From Norana najaformis (lineage: Eukaryota; Annelida; Clitellata; Crassiclitellata; Hormogastridae), in contig OZ029914.1 in the NCBI GenBank assembly GCA_964023275.1, positions 44,628,937 to 44,692,936 on the forward strand: a stretch of DNA of 64,000 bases, written 5' to 3'. Position 1 is the first letter of the stretch, and each line of letters opens with the position of its first letter. This document shows, piece after piece, positions 1 to 11,670 of this stretch. Made by a program: the position numbers and the translations under genes. The notes under the pieces were generated by a model, which was given only the letters and a program-made list of their open reading frames with translations, had not been told where the DNA came from and searched no databases.

Positions 1-1
1 T

Positions 2-370
2 GCAAAACGAATCATCTTCTCCCTCTGGCTCTTCGGCATCGCCTACTGCGTACCCTGGGTGGCCCTGGTCACCACTCGCCAGAAGCAGTTCGCCAACGGA
101 GTCAAAATCGAAAGCTGCATCTTCAAGCTGGCTCGGAAAAGCTACCTGATCTACTTCATGGCGGACCTGGTACTGTTCTACGTCGTACCGCTGGTACTCA
201 CTTGCATACTGTACGGGCTGATTGCGGGTGTTCTCAACTCGAGCGTTCGGCTTGGCACTCCTGGGTCAAGAAGCGACACTGGCAGGAGGGACACGGTTGC
301 TAAGAGAGCCAACGGTGTTATGGCTATCGCTTCCAGTAAGAACAACCAGAACAGCAGCTCACGCATACAG
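2..370 (+). CDS. TRHR: TRH-receptor-like GPCR, internal exon (TM4 to intracellular loop 3)
   Basis: This is a partial coding exon, open from the left edge of the window (frame starting at base 2) and ending at a consensus donor (CAG|GTGAGT, exon end 370, phase 0). The peptide begins AKRIIFSLWLFGIAYCVPW, which is TM4. It continues through extracellular loop 2, with the Cys of ESCIFK that usually pairs with the top of TM3, then TM5 (YLIYFMADLVLFYVVPLVL) and a Ser/Arg-rich start of intracellular loop 3. The FYVVP and ILYGLIA motifs match the TM5 region of vertebrate thyrotropin-releasing hormone receptors. The family is class A, Gq-coupled, at the plasma membrane, and binds small amidated neuropeptides. 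The first exon or exons (TM1-3) lie outside the window. The partner exon is at 11,671-12,033. Related invertebrate peptide GPCRs are the main alternative. Confidence 0.85.
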
Positions 371-657
371 GTGAGTCTCCGAAACCACGGGCGCTAAACA
401 AATACGTGTAATATAAAAGAGCGTATTGTAACTAGCACCTTCACACACATCACTTTCTAAGGATCTATCGAAGGCGCTTCTCAGCGATGCTGTAGTTCGC
501 TGAGAACGACGAATTCCGCTTCAGGCGATTGATGTTCGAAGTAGTCGCCATTGGTCGGCTTTCGCACACACATAGAACCCAGGCAACAGACTGTCTTCCA
601 GTTTATTGCATTAAAATAAAATTTTAATGTTTCTGTCCATTCGAAGGACTAGTGAAT
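371..657 (+). other. Start of the 11.3-kb GPCR intron
   Basis: This begins with the consensus donor GTGAGT and then has no open frame of note. I see no further exon, RNA gene or clear repeat here up to the ATT microsatellite. Some AT-rich sequence precedes 658. Confidence 0.6.
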
Positions 658-660
658 GAG

Positions 661-731
<71 letters not shown>

Positions 732-809
732 GGATGGACGGACGGACGGATGGATGGATGGGTAGGTGGATTGGTGGGTGGACGGCGGGACGGACGGACG
801 GATGGATGG

Positions 810-865
<56 letters not shown>

Positions 866-887
866 CATCATCATCATCATCATCATT
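658..887. repeat. Compound microsatellite (ATT)n-(GGAC/GGAT)n-(ATT)n-(ATC)n
   Basis: A perfect ATT run of about 70 bp (about 660-730) is followed by about 80 bp of GGAC/GGAT/GGTG tetranucleotides. A second ATT run (about 811-864) grades into ATC. It lies in the GPCR intron. Long frames over it are artefacts of the repeat. Confidence 0.97.
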
Positions 888-1144
888 ATGAAAACTTTAA
901 ATCGTGCAAAGTCACACAGAAATGCGAATCGGAGGCGCTCTCATACGGGTTGCAGATAACATTACTTCTTGGGCAGTGCTATTATGCCACACTCTTAAGA
1001 CAGTAATGTCTGAAAACAACAGGCACCAATGAAGCCAGAATGTTCATAATCATGAGTTATCTGGTAATAAAGTATCTTTACCGTACAGCTATTTCAGCCG
1101 CTCTTAGTAATTAAACGAAATAGACCAGAAATTATTAATATCAT

Positions 1145-1365
1145 TTTTTATGGAAGAAGAAAATTATTATTATTATTATTATTTTCCCTGAGGTATATAA
1201 TTAAGATCCATTGGGAATAAAACAAAAATTATTAATATTATTATTTTTATGCAAGAACAAAATTATTATTGTTGCTATTATTATATTTCTCCGAGGTACA
1301 TATGCTCACTGGGGATTAAAAACTTATTGGAGAAGATTATTATTATTATTATTATTATTTAACCC
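1145..1365. repeat. Three tandem (ATT)n blocks with short LINE-tail-like spacers
   Basis: Three ATT-rich runs alternate with related spacers containing CTGAGGTATAT or CCGAGGTACATATG followed by a GGGAATAAAA- or GGGGATTAAA-like segment. Similar spacers occur near 19,620-19,680 and 20,760-20,800, again next to AAT runs. This fits 3' ends of a retroelement with an ATT tail, but no coding part is visible. Confidence 0.5.
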
Positions 1366-1879
1366 GATGTAGAAATGATACATAGAAACAAAAAAATTAA
1401 GTTAGAGGTATAAAATGATTCGTCTCGGAGAAATCAGGCCTCGTCCCAGTAGATTGCCGTCTGAATATGTACATCTGAATGCAATGGCATTGTGCGAGCC
1501 AAAGAATTTTGAATGCGTTGAAGCCACATATGCTTATTCTTGTCCCTTTTGTGAAGTATTTGGCTGATAAAACTGTCATTTACATTACATATATTACACA
1601 GTAACCTAGTTCAAATGGCGACAATTAATCAGCATAATGTAATGTTACTCATATTTCTTCAACGTTCAAATAAGAGGCGCTCAGAGATGTTGCACTGTTT
1701 GCTGTTAGAAGTATGGCGTTCATCGCAGCCTGTGTAACATTTGGGACAGTGTTTGCTTCCAGACATTTTATGGTGCCTTTGAGAACCTCTCGAAAGCGCA
1801 GACGACGTCAGTGTGTCCAATTGGTTTGTAGTCTAGTGTGGTGGCCAATAATTGGATAATAGCGTGCGCCAGTTACGGC

Positions 1880-2030
1880 ACGCATACACGCCGAACTAGA
1901 CAGACGATCGCCTTTCACCGCTGCCAGTGTGGGTGACCGATTGCTGATCCCTTTGCCTCTCAGCTCTGCGTCAGGGGTTCGATTCCCGGCTGAGTCGTTC
2001 AAAATTTATGACCCACTGTCAAGCTATGTG
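1880..2030 (+). mobile_element. tRNA-derived SINE-like element
   Basis: The segment contains a clear RNA polymerase III B box (GGTTCGATTCC near 1,976-1,986), placed as in a tRNA T arm and preceded by a plausible but degraded A-box region (about 1,890-1,910). There is no intact cloverleaf, so I call a SINE head and not a tRNA gene. Three copies of a 31-bp repeat follow directly. Confidence 0.5.
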
Positions 2031-2051
2031 TTCAGTACGGAAAAGTTGCCA

Positions 2052-2144
2052 TATTGTTGAGTTGCCGTTGTCGAGTTTGTGATATTGTTGAGTTGCTGTT
2101 GTCGAGTTTGTTAGGTTGTTGAGTTGCTGTTGTCGAGTTTGTGC
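2052..2144 (+). repeat. Three-copy 31-bp tandem repeat
   Basis: Three near-identical 31-bp units, each containing GTTGAGTTG and TTGTCGAGTTTG, lie head to tail. They sit just after the SINE-like B-box segment and may be its 3' tail. The function is unknown. Confidence 0.85.
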
Positions 2145-2204
2145 ATCGGCGGAAATGTCCTTCAATCTCTAATCAATGATGTTTATAGATGTCCGGTAAT
2201 AAAC

Positions 2205-2560
2205 CGGTAGTTACATTACCTCTCCTAACCATGACTTTCCTTACCTTACCTCACCCTACCTTAAATTACTTTACTTAATATTACCTTGCCTAACCTCCTT
2301 ACCACAAACATCATTACTTGACTTAACTTTACCTTATACCTTACCTTACCACTATCTGACTTTACCTTACCTTGTCACTAACTTACTTTATCTGACCTTA
2401 CCTTACCTTACCTTGTCACTAACATACTTTATCTGACTTTACCTTACCTTACCACTAACTTAACTTACTTTACATAACCTAACCTAACATCATCTTAGCT
2501 TACCTAACTTACCTTACCTTATCTGACCTTAGCTTGCCACTCCTAACCTCGGTGTCATAA
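2205..2560. repeat. Degenerate (TTACC)n array
   Basis: About 350 bp is dominated by TTACC/CTTACC pentamers with interruptions (TTACTTTA, CTAACC). It is too irregular and too short to be telomeric and lies inside a gene intron. Confidence 0.9.
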
Positions 2561-3002
2561 AGCCGGCCGACAAACTTAACAGCAGAACTAATGGATGGAT
2601 AAACATCGATACGTGCAGAAGGACAGAGGATATACATTCTACCATCGGATTACAGTCTAAATTGAGCGGAGTGCCGACGATAATTGTATGAAAGGCAGAC
2701 GCCATACATCACAGACAGAAAAAAATCAACGAAAACTCATACATATAAAACAGAAGCCTTGAATTGCCTTCGTCACTGTGGCAGACACACCCATTCCCTT
2801 TTCAAATCGTCCAATTATTCGCCTCCCTATTCCGCTAAGTCGATATGTTTGCTGTGGACTTTTTCCTGTAAATAGCGGAAGCACCAATTTGGTTTTACCA
2901 GCAACATATTGCAGTCTCTCTATGGTTGTATAAAACGAACGAGTTAAGCGCGTTTGTGATCGTTATGGATCAGTCTGATTAGATTTAGTCTCCTATATGC
3001 GC

Positions 3003-3062
3003 TTGCCTAGCCATCGATTGATGCTTCGTGCGCTATGATAACGGCGCTATAGAAGTCTGTCT
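3003..3062 (-). repeat. Fragment of dispersed repeat R1
   Basis: The reverse complement carries the R1 signature: GACTTCTATAGCGCCGTTAT, then an ATCAATCGATGG segment. Longer plus-strand copies occur at 21,125, 27,165, 28,488 and 48,297. Confidence 0.65.
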
Positions 3063-3129
3063 GCCTGCCTGACTTTTGGATTTGGATCTGGAACTGAACC
3101 CTTCTTCGCTGTGGATTTTGTTTTGAATG

Positions 3130-3225
3130 AGCGATTGTGAGTGAATTAGCTGGTTACTGCGACTTAGCTTTCGTTGGGCGCTCTAGAAATCTGGAACTTA
3201 CGATTACGATTTCGAGAAGCCATTA
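3130..3225 (+). mobile_element. LINE 3' tail fragment
   Basis: The segment ends in GGGCGCTCTAGAAATCT then TTACGATTACGAT. The same tail is found at about 35,205-35,285, 47,115-47,195 and 55,795-55,880, and reversed at 19,990. It is read as a severely 5'-truncated non-LTR element with a TTACGA tail. Confidence 0.5.
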
Positions 3226-3539
3226 GATTCCATTACCATTCGGTAAGAAATTGTTTAGTTAAGTTTTGACCTATTTATTAACGAATTAAGTATTAGAGAC
3301 TTAACAAACACATACACACATGCACACACACACATGAGTAAACGAAGGATCACTGGATGATTCATTCTTCCTTTCATCCGTTCATCCGTTCGTCCAATTA
3401 TTAGTCAAAGATGTCATGTCGCTGCTTTGCTCCTTTGATCTCAGGCTATATTTCTGAAGGATATCTACGCAGGCGTGTAAAGAAGCGTGTTACCACTGCC
3501 TTCGTACTTCTGCTAACATATCTCTGTTCATCTGCTCCT

Positions 3540-3672
3540 TCGTTCGTTTTATCATTATTTCATTCATTCGTTCGTTCGTTCATTTGTTTATTCGTTCGTT
3601 CATTTGTTTACTCGTTCATTCGTTCGTTCATTTGTTTACTCGTTCATTCTTTCATTAGTTCATTCGTTTCTT
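3540..3672. repeat. (GTTCATTC/GTTTATTC)n low-complexity run
   Basis: Irregular 4-8-bp units of CATT/CGTT/TGTT type lead into the ordered 42-bp minisatellite. Confidence 0.85.
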
Positions 3673-4376
3673 AGTTCGTCCATTTTGTTTTCTTCGTTCA
3701 TTCTTCCGTTTGTTTGTTCATTCATTTTGTTTTCTTCGTTCATTCTTCCGTTCGTTTGTTCATTCATTTTGTTGTCTTCGTTCATTCTTCCGTTCGTTTG
3801 TTCATTCATTTTGTTGTCTTCGTTCATTCTGTCGTTCGTTTGTTCATTCATTTTGTTTTCTTCGTTCATTCTTCCGTTAGTTTGTTCATTCATTTTGTTT
3901 TCTTCGTTCATTCTTCCGTTCGTTTGTTCATACATTTTGTTGTCTTCGTTCATTCTTTCGTTCGTTTGTTCATTCATTTTGTTTTCTTCGTTCATTCTTC
4001 CGTTAGTTTGTTCATTCATTTTGTTTTCTTCGTTCATTCTTCCGTTTGTTTGTTCATTCATTTTGTTTTCTTCGTTCATTCTTCCGTTCGTTTGTTCATT
4101 CATTTTGTTTTCTTCGTTCATTCTTTCGTTCGTTTGTTCATTCATTTTGTTTTCTTCGTTCATTCTTCCGTTCGTTTGTTCATTCATTTTGTTGTCTTCG
4201 TTCATTCTTTCGTTCGTTTGTTCATTCATTTTGTTTTCTTCGTTCATTCTTCTGTTCGTTTGTTCATTCATTTTGTTGTCTTCGTTCATTCTTCCGTTCG
4301 TTTGTTCATTCATTTTGTTGTCTTCGTTCATTCTTCCGTTCGTTTGTTCATTCATTTTGTTTTCTTCGTTCTTTTT
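3673..4376. repeat. 42-bp minisatellite, about 17 units
   Basis: The unit contains CATTTTGTTTTCTTCG, then TTCATTCTTCCG and a TTCGTTTG segment. Its anchor CATTTTGTT recurs every 42 bp from about 3,680 to 4,354, giving 17 units. Units differ at only a few positions (CCG/TCG, TTTTC/TTGTC). Because 42 is divisible by 3, it gives long open frames on both strands with a 14-residue periodicity. These are not genes: the frames are all driven by the repeat and have no splice or start context. Confidence 0.95.
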
Positions 4377-4924
4377 TTCAATTATTAATTAGTTCCTTCA
4401 TCCATACATTCATCCACTAAGAGCCACCGACGGACTCTTCCTTTGACGCTCAGTTCTTCCGGCATCGGTTGATGTTATTGCTCTTCCCCTTTGCTTTCAT
4501 TAAGGCGTTACTCGTCCGCGGGGACCGACTGGCATACTCATTTTCTGCGACAGCTTTGCTACCCAGGAAGCTCCTTCTCTAACTGTTTCGGAATGACACT
4601 CCGCTCTAGTAAGTTCTTTGGGGCAAAGGAAGGAAATCGATGTGGTAAAATCCTGACCGCACCCAAGGGCGTATATCCCCATAACAAAGTTACCCAGACA
4701 TGCTTATAGCCAGCCGGTTAATTGGAGTGGCCCCGATGGGCTAGACAACAGACGTCGTTTCAGTCTGGGTTGTCTCTTCGGAGGACTTAGGCGTCTTCGA
4801 ACAATATATGTCAGAGGATTCTGCGTTGCTTCAACGGTCGATTATCTAATGGAGAGCAAAGGGAGATTTGCTGTTGCGGAGCTCATCACGATTGATGTCG
4901 TGCTGAGTCGGCTGCTTTAGCGGA

Positions 4925-5430
4925 TTGTGTGTTTGTGGGCGTTTGAGTGTGTGGCTGTCTCTCTGTCTCTCTGTCGCTCTCTCTCTCTCTCGTTCTCTCT
5001 CTCTCTCTGTTTGCGTTTTCCCTTGTGTCTTTGTCGATTTAGCTGTGGCTATGTGCAGCTTTCTCTCTGTCTGTGTCGCTGTGTCTGTACGTGTCGCTGT
5101 GTCTCTCTGATTGTGTTTCTGTCTCTCACTCTCTGTCTGTGTAGCTATCTCTTTGCCTGTGTCTTCCCTTGTGTGTTTTGTCTGTTTAACTGTATCTATG
5201 GGTAGCTGTCTCGCTGTCTGTGTCGTTTTGTCTATGCGTTTCGGTGTGTCTCTGTTTGTATCGCTGTCTCTCACTGTCTGTGTGTCTGTGTGTGTCTGTG
5301 TATGTTTGTGTCTGTGGGTCTGTGTGTGTATGTGTGTGTCTTTGTGTGTGTCTGTGTGTCTGTCTGTCTTTGTGTGTGTCTGTCTGTCTGTCTGTATCAC
5401 TCTCAGTCTCTGTTTGTGTTGTTGTATGTC
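4925..5430. repeat. (CTCTGT/GTGT)n pyrimidine-GT-rich tract
   Basis: About 500 bp is almost entirely TCTCTG, TGTGTC and TCTGTC units, with a short CT run at about 4,975-5,010. Several overlapping frames are open in both directions only because the sequence is low-complexity. Confidence 0.92.
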
Positions 5431-5619
5431 CTTCTGGGACAACGTAACAGGACTCAACCGGTTTATTGCTAACGAGAGTTTTCGAACCACTTCGATTTTA
5501 CGATTTCCGTTGGGAGGAACTGTTCAGGCGACGAACGACAACGGAAGTATGCAACGGACAACAAGTCTAACCCTACCCCACTTCCGTCCCTCGCTTCCTC
5601 TAAGGCGTAGGATTAAAGA

Positions 5620-6840
5620 AGAAAAAGGAGGAGGAGGAGTTAGAGGAGGATTATAAGGAAAACAATGTGATAGGAAGAAGGAATCTGAAGAGGATGAGTA
5701 TGGAAAATATGAGGAAGAATACTAAGAGGATGAATTTGAGGTAGAGGAATGAGAAGAAAAGAATTATGAGGAGGAGTATTAAGAGAAGGATTATGAGGAA
5801 TATGAGGATGCGGAATATGAAGAGGAGGAATATGAGGAAGAGGAATATCAGAAGAAGGAATATGCGGAAGAGGAATATAAGAAGAAGGAATATGACTAAG
5901 AGGAATAGGGGGAGGAGGAATATGAGGAAGAAGAATATGAGCATGAGGAATATGAGAAGAAGGAATACGAGGAAGAGGAATATGGAGAGGAGGAAATGTG
6001 GAGGAGGAATATGAGGAAGAGGAATATAAGAAGAAGGAATATGAGAAAAAGGAATATTGGGAGGAGGAAAATTGGAGGAGGAATATGAGGAAGAGGAATA
6101 TAAGAAGAAGGAATATGAGAAAGAGGAATATGGGAAGGAGGAATATGAGGAAGAAGAATATGAGCACGAGGAATATGAGAAGAAGGAATACGAGGAAGAG
6201 GAATATGGAGAGGAGGAAATGTGGAGGAGGAATATGAGGAAGAGGAATATCAGAAGAAGGAATATGCGGAAGAGGAATATAAGAAGAAGGAATATGACTA
6301 AGAGGAATAGGGGAGGAGGAATATGAGGAAGAAGAATATGAGCATGAGGAATATGAGAAGAAGGAATACGAGGAAGAGGAATATGGAGAGGAGGAAATGT
6401 GGAGGAGGAATATGAGGAAGAGGAATATGAGGAGGAGGAAAATGGGAGGAGGAATATGAGAAAGAGGAATATGGGAGGAGGAAAATGGGAGGAGGAATAT
6501 GAGGAAGAGGAATATAAGAAGAAGGAATATGAGAAAAAGGAATATTGGGAGGAGGAAAATTGGAGGAGGAATATGAGGAAGAGGAATATAAGAAGAAGGA
6601 ATATGAGAAAGAGGAATATGGGGAGGAGGAAAATTGGAGGAGGAATATGAGGAAGAGGAATATAAGAAGAAGGAATATGAGAAAGAGGAATATGGGGAGG
6701 AGGAAAATGGGGAGGAGGAATATGAGCATGAGGAATATGGGGAGGAGGAAAATGGGAGGAGGAATATGAGCATGAGGAATATAAGAAGAAGGAATATGAG
6801 GAAGAGGTAAGTGAAGAAGGAATATGAAGAGGACAAACAA
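5620..6840. repeat. 1.2-kb polypurine array (GGAATATGAGGAAGA-type)
   Basis: The plus strand is almost pure G/A with regular T's. The basic unit is about 15 bp, GGAATATRAGRAGRA, with a longer period of about 400 bp: a segment with GAATATCAGAAGAAGG recurs at about 5,846 and 6,248, and a GAGCAYGAGGAATATGAG block recurs at about 5,939, 6,162 and 6,340. Long frames of mixed EEE/KRN or PPHIPL type are shadows of the repeat. It lies within the GPCR intron. Confidence 0.95.
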
Positions 6841-7489
6841 GAAATATCAGGAAAAAAGAACTGGAACAAGCACAGCAAGAAAAACAGGGACGGATATAAG
6901 CTAACCACTGGCAGACAAGTTAGTCGAGTCCACTCTAAGCCATTAGCTACCCGTCAGTTGTCACCAGTGGCATAATACGCCCAGCAATGGATCCAATAAA
7001 CGTGGCTGCCAGGGAATCCGGGCAAAAAGAAAGTAAAGCTGGAAATAATGACTAGAACGGAAGTACAAAGCATAGTCAGAATAACAACACAATAAAAAGA
7101 CGGATCGGGAACACACAAAGAACTAACAACGGTTCAATGCTTTCAATGAATAGACGGAGCTACTCGTAAACAACTACAGTCTAAAGCGTTAGACATCTCG
7201 CTGTCCCATTTGCTTTTCAAACTTTCGGCTAATGTTCGGCCAAGGGCCCATAAATCGCGCTGGTTCCCTGTTGAGCAGTGTGCGGTCCCTTGAGCTTCGC
7301 CTGGGAATTCTGCTCCGCGGCCAGAGCCACTTCGTTGCCCTTTAACCTATGATGACGGTCGTTCCGGAGACAAGAACGTCGCCTGTTAGATAAATTCTCG
7401 CCTGCGACGGAAAAAGAGACAACGGGGGTCGACGGAATCTTCTGGCTCGATTAAACACAACCGACGCTAAAGCCCCAGCGACGAAGACA

Positions 7490-8250
<761 letters not shown>

Positions 8251-8430
8251 ACGGATTTAAATCCACGAACAAAGCGATATCCAACTGAGGAAAATGTACG
8301 ATTTCATATGTGTGCTAATGCGCATGTCTCCCTCCGCATCTTTCTTTCCTCTTCCCTCTCCTCACGCTCTTCCTCTTTCTTCCTCGCTGCCCTTCCTCGG
8401 TTCTAGTGTAACAATCCTCTGGCAAATAAG

Positions 8431-8608
8431 CAATAACCCCCGACCAATAACCCCAGCCAATAACCTCAGGAAAATACCCCCTTAAGTTAGCACCTTCGTT
8501 GAGTCATACTATACTATGTTACGTGTATAACATGAAACAACGAAGGTGCTAACCTAAGGAGTTATTTTCCTGAGGTTATTGACTGGGGTTATTGGTCGGG
8601 GGTTACTG
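8431..8608. mobile_element. 71-bp-arm foldback element (possible MITE)
   Basis: The left arm at 8,431-8,501 and the right arm at 8,538-8,608 are reverse complements over 71 bp with only about six mismatches. They are separated by a loop of about 36 bp. The outer ends read CAATAACCCCCGACC and GGTCGGGGGTTACTG. There is no coding capacity. It could be a MITE/foldback transposon or a transcribed hairpin inside the GPCR intron. I see no clear target-site duplication. Confidence 0.75.
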
Positions 8609-8619
8609 TAATAGAGTGT

Positions 8620-9030
8620 AATAGAATGACTGGCAAAGCCTTAGTGATAATAAACATTCGTGACAGCTTGTGCAATTGTCGACTGTCGCTCCCATAGAAC
8701 ATCCGAACTTCCTTTAGTTTCTGTCCTCTTAAGATGGATATATCTTCGATGAGCCGTGGGATTACAGCCTGACACTTAATTACTCAGACCGAGCGTCAAT
8801 CACAGCAATCAGTTTCTGATTTATTGGACGCTTCCGGGATGATGCAACTTCCAAGCGCTGTGAGACCTTCCTTGAAATGTTATTTCGGAGAAGCTCGCCC
8901 GAATTGCGCACGGCATTTTATAACTGATCATTCATTGGCAACTAAGAAATGTTAGACTACAACCCTTAGAGTACTAAAAAGAAAGAGATAAACAGCAGGG
9001 ATGATAATAATAATGAAAGAAAAACAGTAA
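8620..9030. other. Intron sequence without recognised features
   Basis: This is unique-looking intronic DNA between the foldback element and the AAT/AGT microsatellite. I see no exon with consensus splice sites and no RNA gene. Confidence 0.5.
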
Positions 9031-9037
9031 CAATTAG

Positions 9038-9098
9038 AGTAATAATAATAATAATAATAATAATACTAGTAGTAGTAGTGGTAGTAGTAGTGGTAGTG

Positions 9099-9143
<45 letters not shown>

Positions 9144-9160
9144 AAAGAATAATAATAATG
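9038..9160. repeat. (AAT)n-(AGT/GGT)n microsatellite
   Basis: An AAT run (9,039-9,064) changes into AGT/GGT triplets (about 9,065-9,142) and back to AAT. Confidence 0.95.
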
Positions 9161-9764
9161 AAATTTGAAAACTATATTACAGTAATCTTTATAAAGAGGT
9201 TCAGTGCAGGTGGTAAGCGTTGACATATTAATGTCTTAGGTCTTCTGGAGCTGACTTAAGCTTAAGATAAGCTTAGTTTCGTCTACTATGGCGAGGTTAA
9301 GTTTATTTAGCGGTGGTGAAAATACGTAAGTTCTCTAGCGGAAGTTGCTTCTCACGTGAACTCCCTTCTATGTGGTTACCATGGGAACGAGGGTATAATT
9401 ACGACTTTGAAAAGCCTGGGTGGCAATTAAGGCGGCTTCATCTGTCTGTGGTTCCGCGGTTGTGGCTTTCTGTGGGTTTTTTAATGAGATTATCTTCTTG
9501 AGCGTTCTTCTAGTCGAGCCTTTAACATTGGAACTTAATTAGCTATGATACACTGGGGTAAATCTTAGCAGAGCATCGTAACGACCTCATAAATGTCTGG
9601 CTACACGTGGCAGTTATTCTTCTACGTCTATAAGATTTCCAGAGGCTTTTTAATTATGCGCTCGTTATCGCGCAGGAATTTACTTGGGAAGCTTATACGT
9701 AGACGATCGGTTTAAATCTTGTCTATCCTTCAAATTGATTCTTACATGTAATTTGCGACACGGT

Positions 9765-9900
9765 GTTCTATTCGGTAGTGCGCTGGGTCTGTGATCCAAC
9801 GACTGCGGTTTCGAGCCTGCTGAGCAGACTACGTCTAACGACGACCCTGAACAAATCGTTCACGAACCCTTGACTCGCGCCTCAACCTGAGATTTACTGA
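9765..9900 (+). mobile_element. tRNA-derived SINE-like element
   Basis: The segment starts GCGCTGGGTCTGTG and has a degraded B box (GGTTTCGAGCC). It continues with CCCTGAACAAATCGTTCAC, the equivalent of the CCTTGAGCAAG..TTCAC core that follows the tRNA head in several invertebrate SINEs. No cloverleaf is intact. Confidence 0.5.
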
Positions 9901-11670
9901 CGTTTTGCGTATAATAATTGCAATATATTAAAAATAATATAAAGAAACCACGCAGCATGAAAGGATATGCTGCATCACGTGTTCCACTGATATCAGTCAC
10001 TCCTTTTTCCATAGCGATGCTTACGTCTTGCAACGACCAGCACCCGCTTTACCACGGCGGCAACATATAGAAATGAACGGACAATTGTTTATTGAACACC
10101 ACAGGCGAGAAAACAATTGATATTACTGACACTCAAAGACAGAAAAATCATTAAAAGGCGAGACCAAAAGGTTAACAGGGTCACCTAATTTCTTAGACAA
10201 ATTTCAAGACAGTACATTTAACATGTCCACGTTACATCAGTTTTTTGCCATGCAAGTGCAGTGTTATATGAAATTTTTTACAATGAAAACACCCAAAGTG
10301 GCGAACAATTAAAGCTAAACTTAAATATATTGCACAACAAATGGTTTTTTAGTGCACAAACTAAGAAACAGAAACAGACGAAATGAAAACAAAAAAAACA
10401 TAAACATTGGTGCAACTAACACAGATCCACAGCTCGGTTGGTTTTCCTTATGATTCGCGTCATAGACTTAACAATACAACCTTATCAGTTTTTTTGGAAC
10501 GGACACTAGAATTCCATTCCTATTGTACTGTCCGTTGTTTTGTGGCGTTGAAACGGCGACACAGATGCAATGATGAGCTTGCTGTGCGTATTGGAAGCTT
10601 CAACCGAACACGCGTAATCTTAGATGCTGGCCACCGATTTTTTGCTCACTCGATTCACAAGACTGAACCGCTGTTCCAAGACGAGTCGCAGAGATGAAAT
10701 TCCATTCTTTAGCCTCTCGGCCACTGTGCCAAGTCTTATAAGTTTACAAATAATATTATAATTGTTAATTCGTTAACGAGGTCTTCGTAACAATGACGAC
10801 GGAAGTTTCTCGGCGGGCGCTGTTGGTCACTATAGATGCTAGTGGTGCACTGGAATGCGGACTATGTTGTACTGTCTTGTAGGCTACTGCATTGAGACAG
10901 AGGGAGACAGAGACAGAGAGATTTGTTATTGATCACCAAAGTAATTAACAATTACAATCACATACATTGGTGCTAATGGGCTGACCTAAAAAGAAGAAAA
11001 AGTTCTATTACGAAGGTCACCTGCTTACATCATGGATTACAAATAGGTGACAGCATTATACTGAGCAAATCAAAAAATAATCTAGAATATAAGAGTAGTT
11101 AATGTAATCAATGCAAAAACTGTAAATGCAACAAAAACTTAACTAAGTGCATTGTGTAGATGAGATTTTAGACTTGTTTTGAACTGGTATAAAGTTGGTA
11201 TTGTATTGCGATGTCCGTGTAGTTTTGAAAGTAACCGTTGGTATTGTATCACAGTTGTATAACGTTATGAGTTTGGTGACCAGAATTTAGCTTTTATCTC
11301 GTCGAGTTTCAGTTAGAGGTGACCAAATTGTGTTGTAATTGTAATTGCTTTGCTTTTTTCAGACCGACGCCTTTTTTCGGCTAATAAAAAACAATTTATT
11401 TATTAATAAAAGAATTCAGTGTTACTAAGTTATATTAGTTATGTAATATGATGTAACTTATTTTAATTCAATTTCAGTGTTTACAATTTAACACTGTTTT
11501 CAGTGTTTATTTATTTAAAAGGTTTAGCCCTTCCATAATTGTTCAGTTTCGAAACATTTTTCTATAAAAGAAGCACTGTGTAATTGTAATCAGAAACTTC
11601 TATATCGCCGGTATGTAATACAGAAGGTAAAATAATCGATAGTTGTCTGTCTGTCCTTTTCGTTTCCAAG
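9901..11670. other. Last part of the GPCR intron, AT-rich, repeat-like
   Basis: There are no convincing exons. Two segments, near 10,085-10,200 and 10,925-11,060, share TTATTGA-CACCA-type starts and CACCTAATTT/GGTCACCTG-type stretches, and may be ends of an unrecognised element. A 96-codon frame at 10,407-10,697 has no recognisable domain, and I do not call it a gene. The acceptor at 11,669-11,670 has a pyrimidine-rich tract. Confidence 0.4.

Noticed and set aside
1880-2030. A true tRNA gene at the B box
   Set aside because: The B box is good but the acceptor and anticodon arms do not pair; a SINE head fits better.
2205-2560. Interstitial telomere from TTACC units
   Set aside because: The pentamer differs from TTAGGG-type telomeres, is irregular, and lies within an intron.
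3673-4376. CRISPR-like regular repeats
   Set aside because: There are no unique spacers; the whole 42-bp unit repeats, and the context is a eukaryotic intron.
3604-4392. 262-codon plus-strand frame and a 231-codon minus frame
   Set aside because: Both are translations of the 42-bp minisatellite. Periodicity explains their length, and there is no splice, start or family evidence.
5640-6908. 422-codon minus-strand frame rich in Ser, Pro, Leu and Ile
   Set aside because: It is the complement of the polypurine tandem array; overlapping frames on the other strand are equally open.
10407-10697. A 96-codon plus-strand gene in the GPCR intron
   Set aside because: No domain, no splice sites or promoter, and the DNA around it looks like old repeat.
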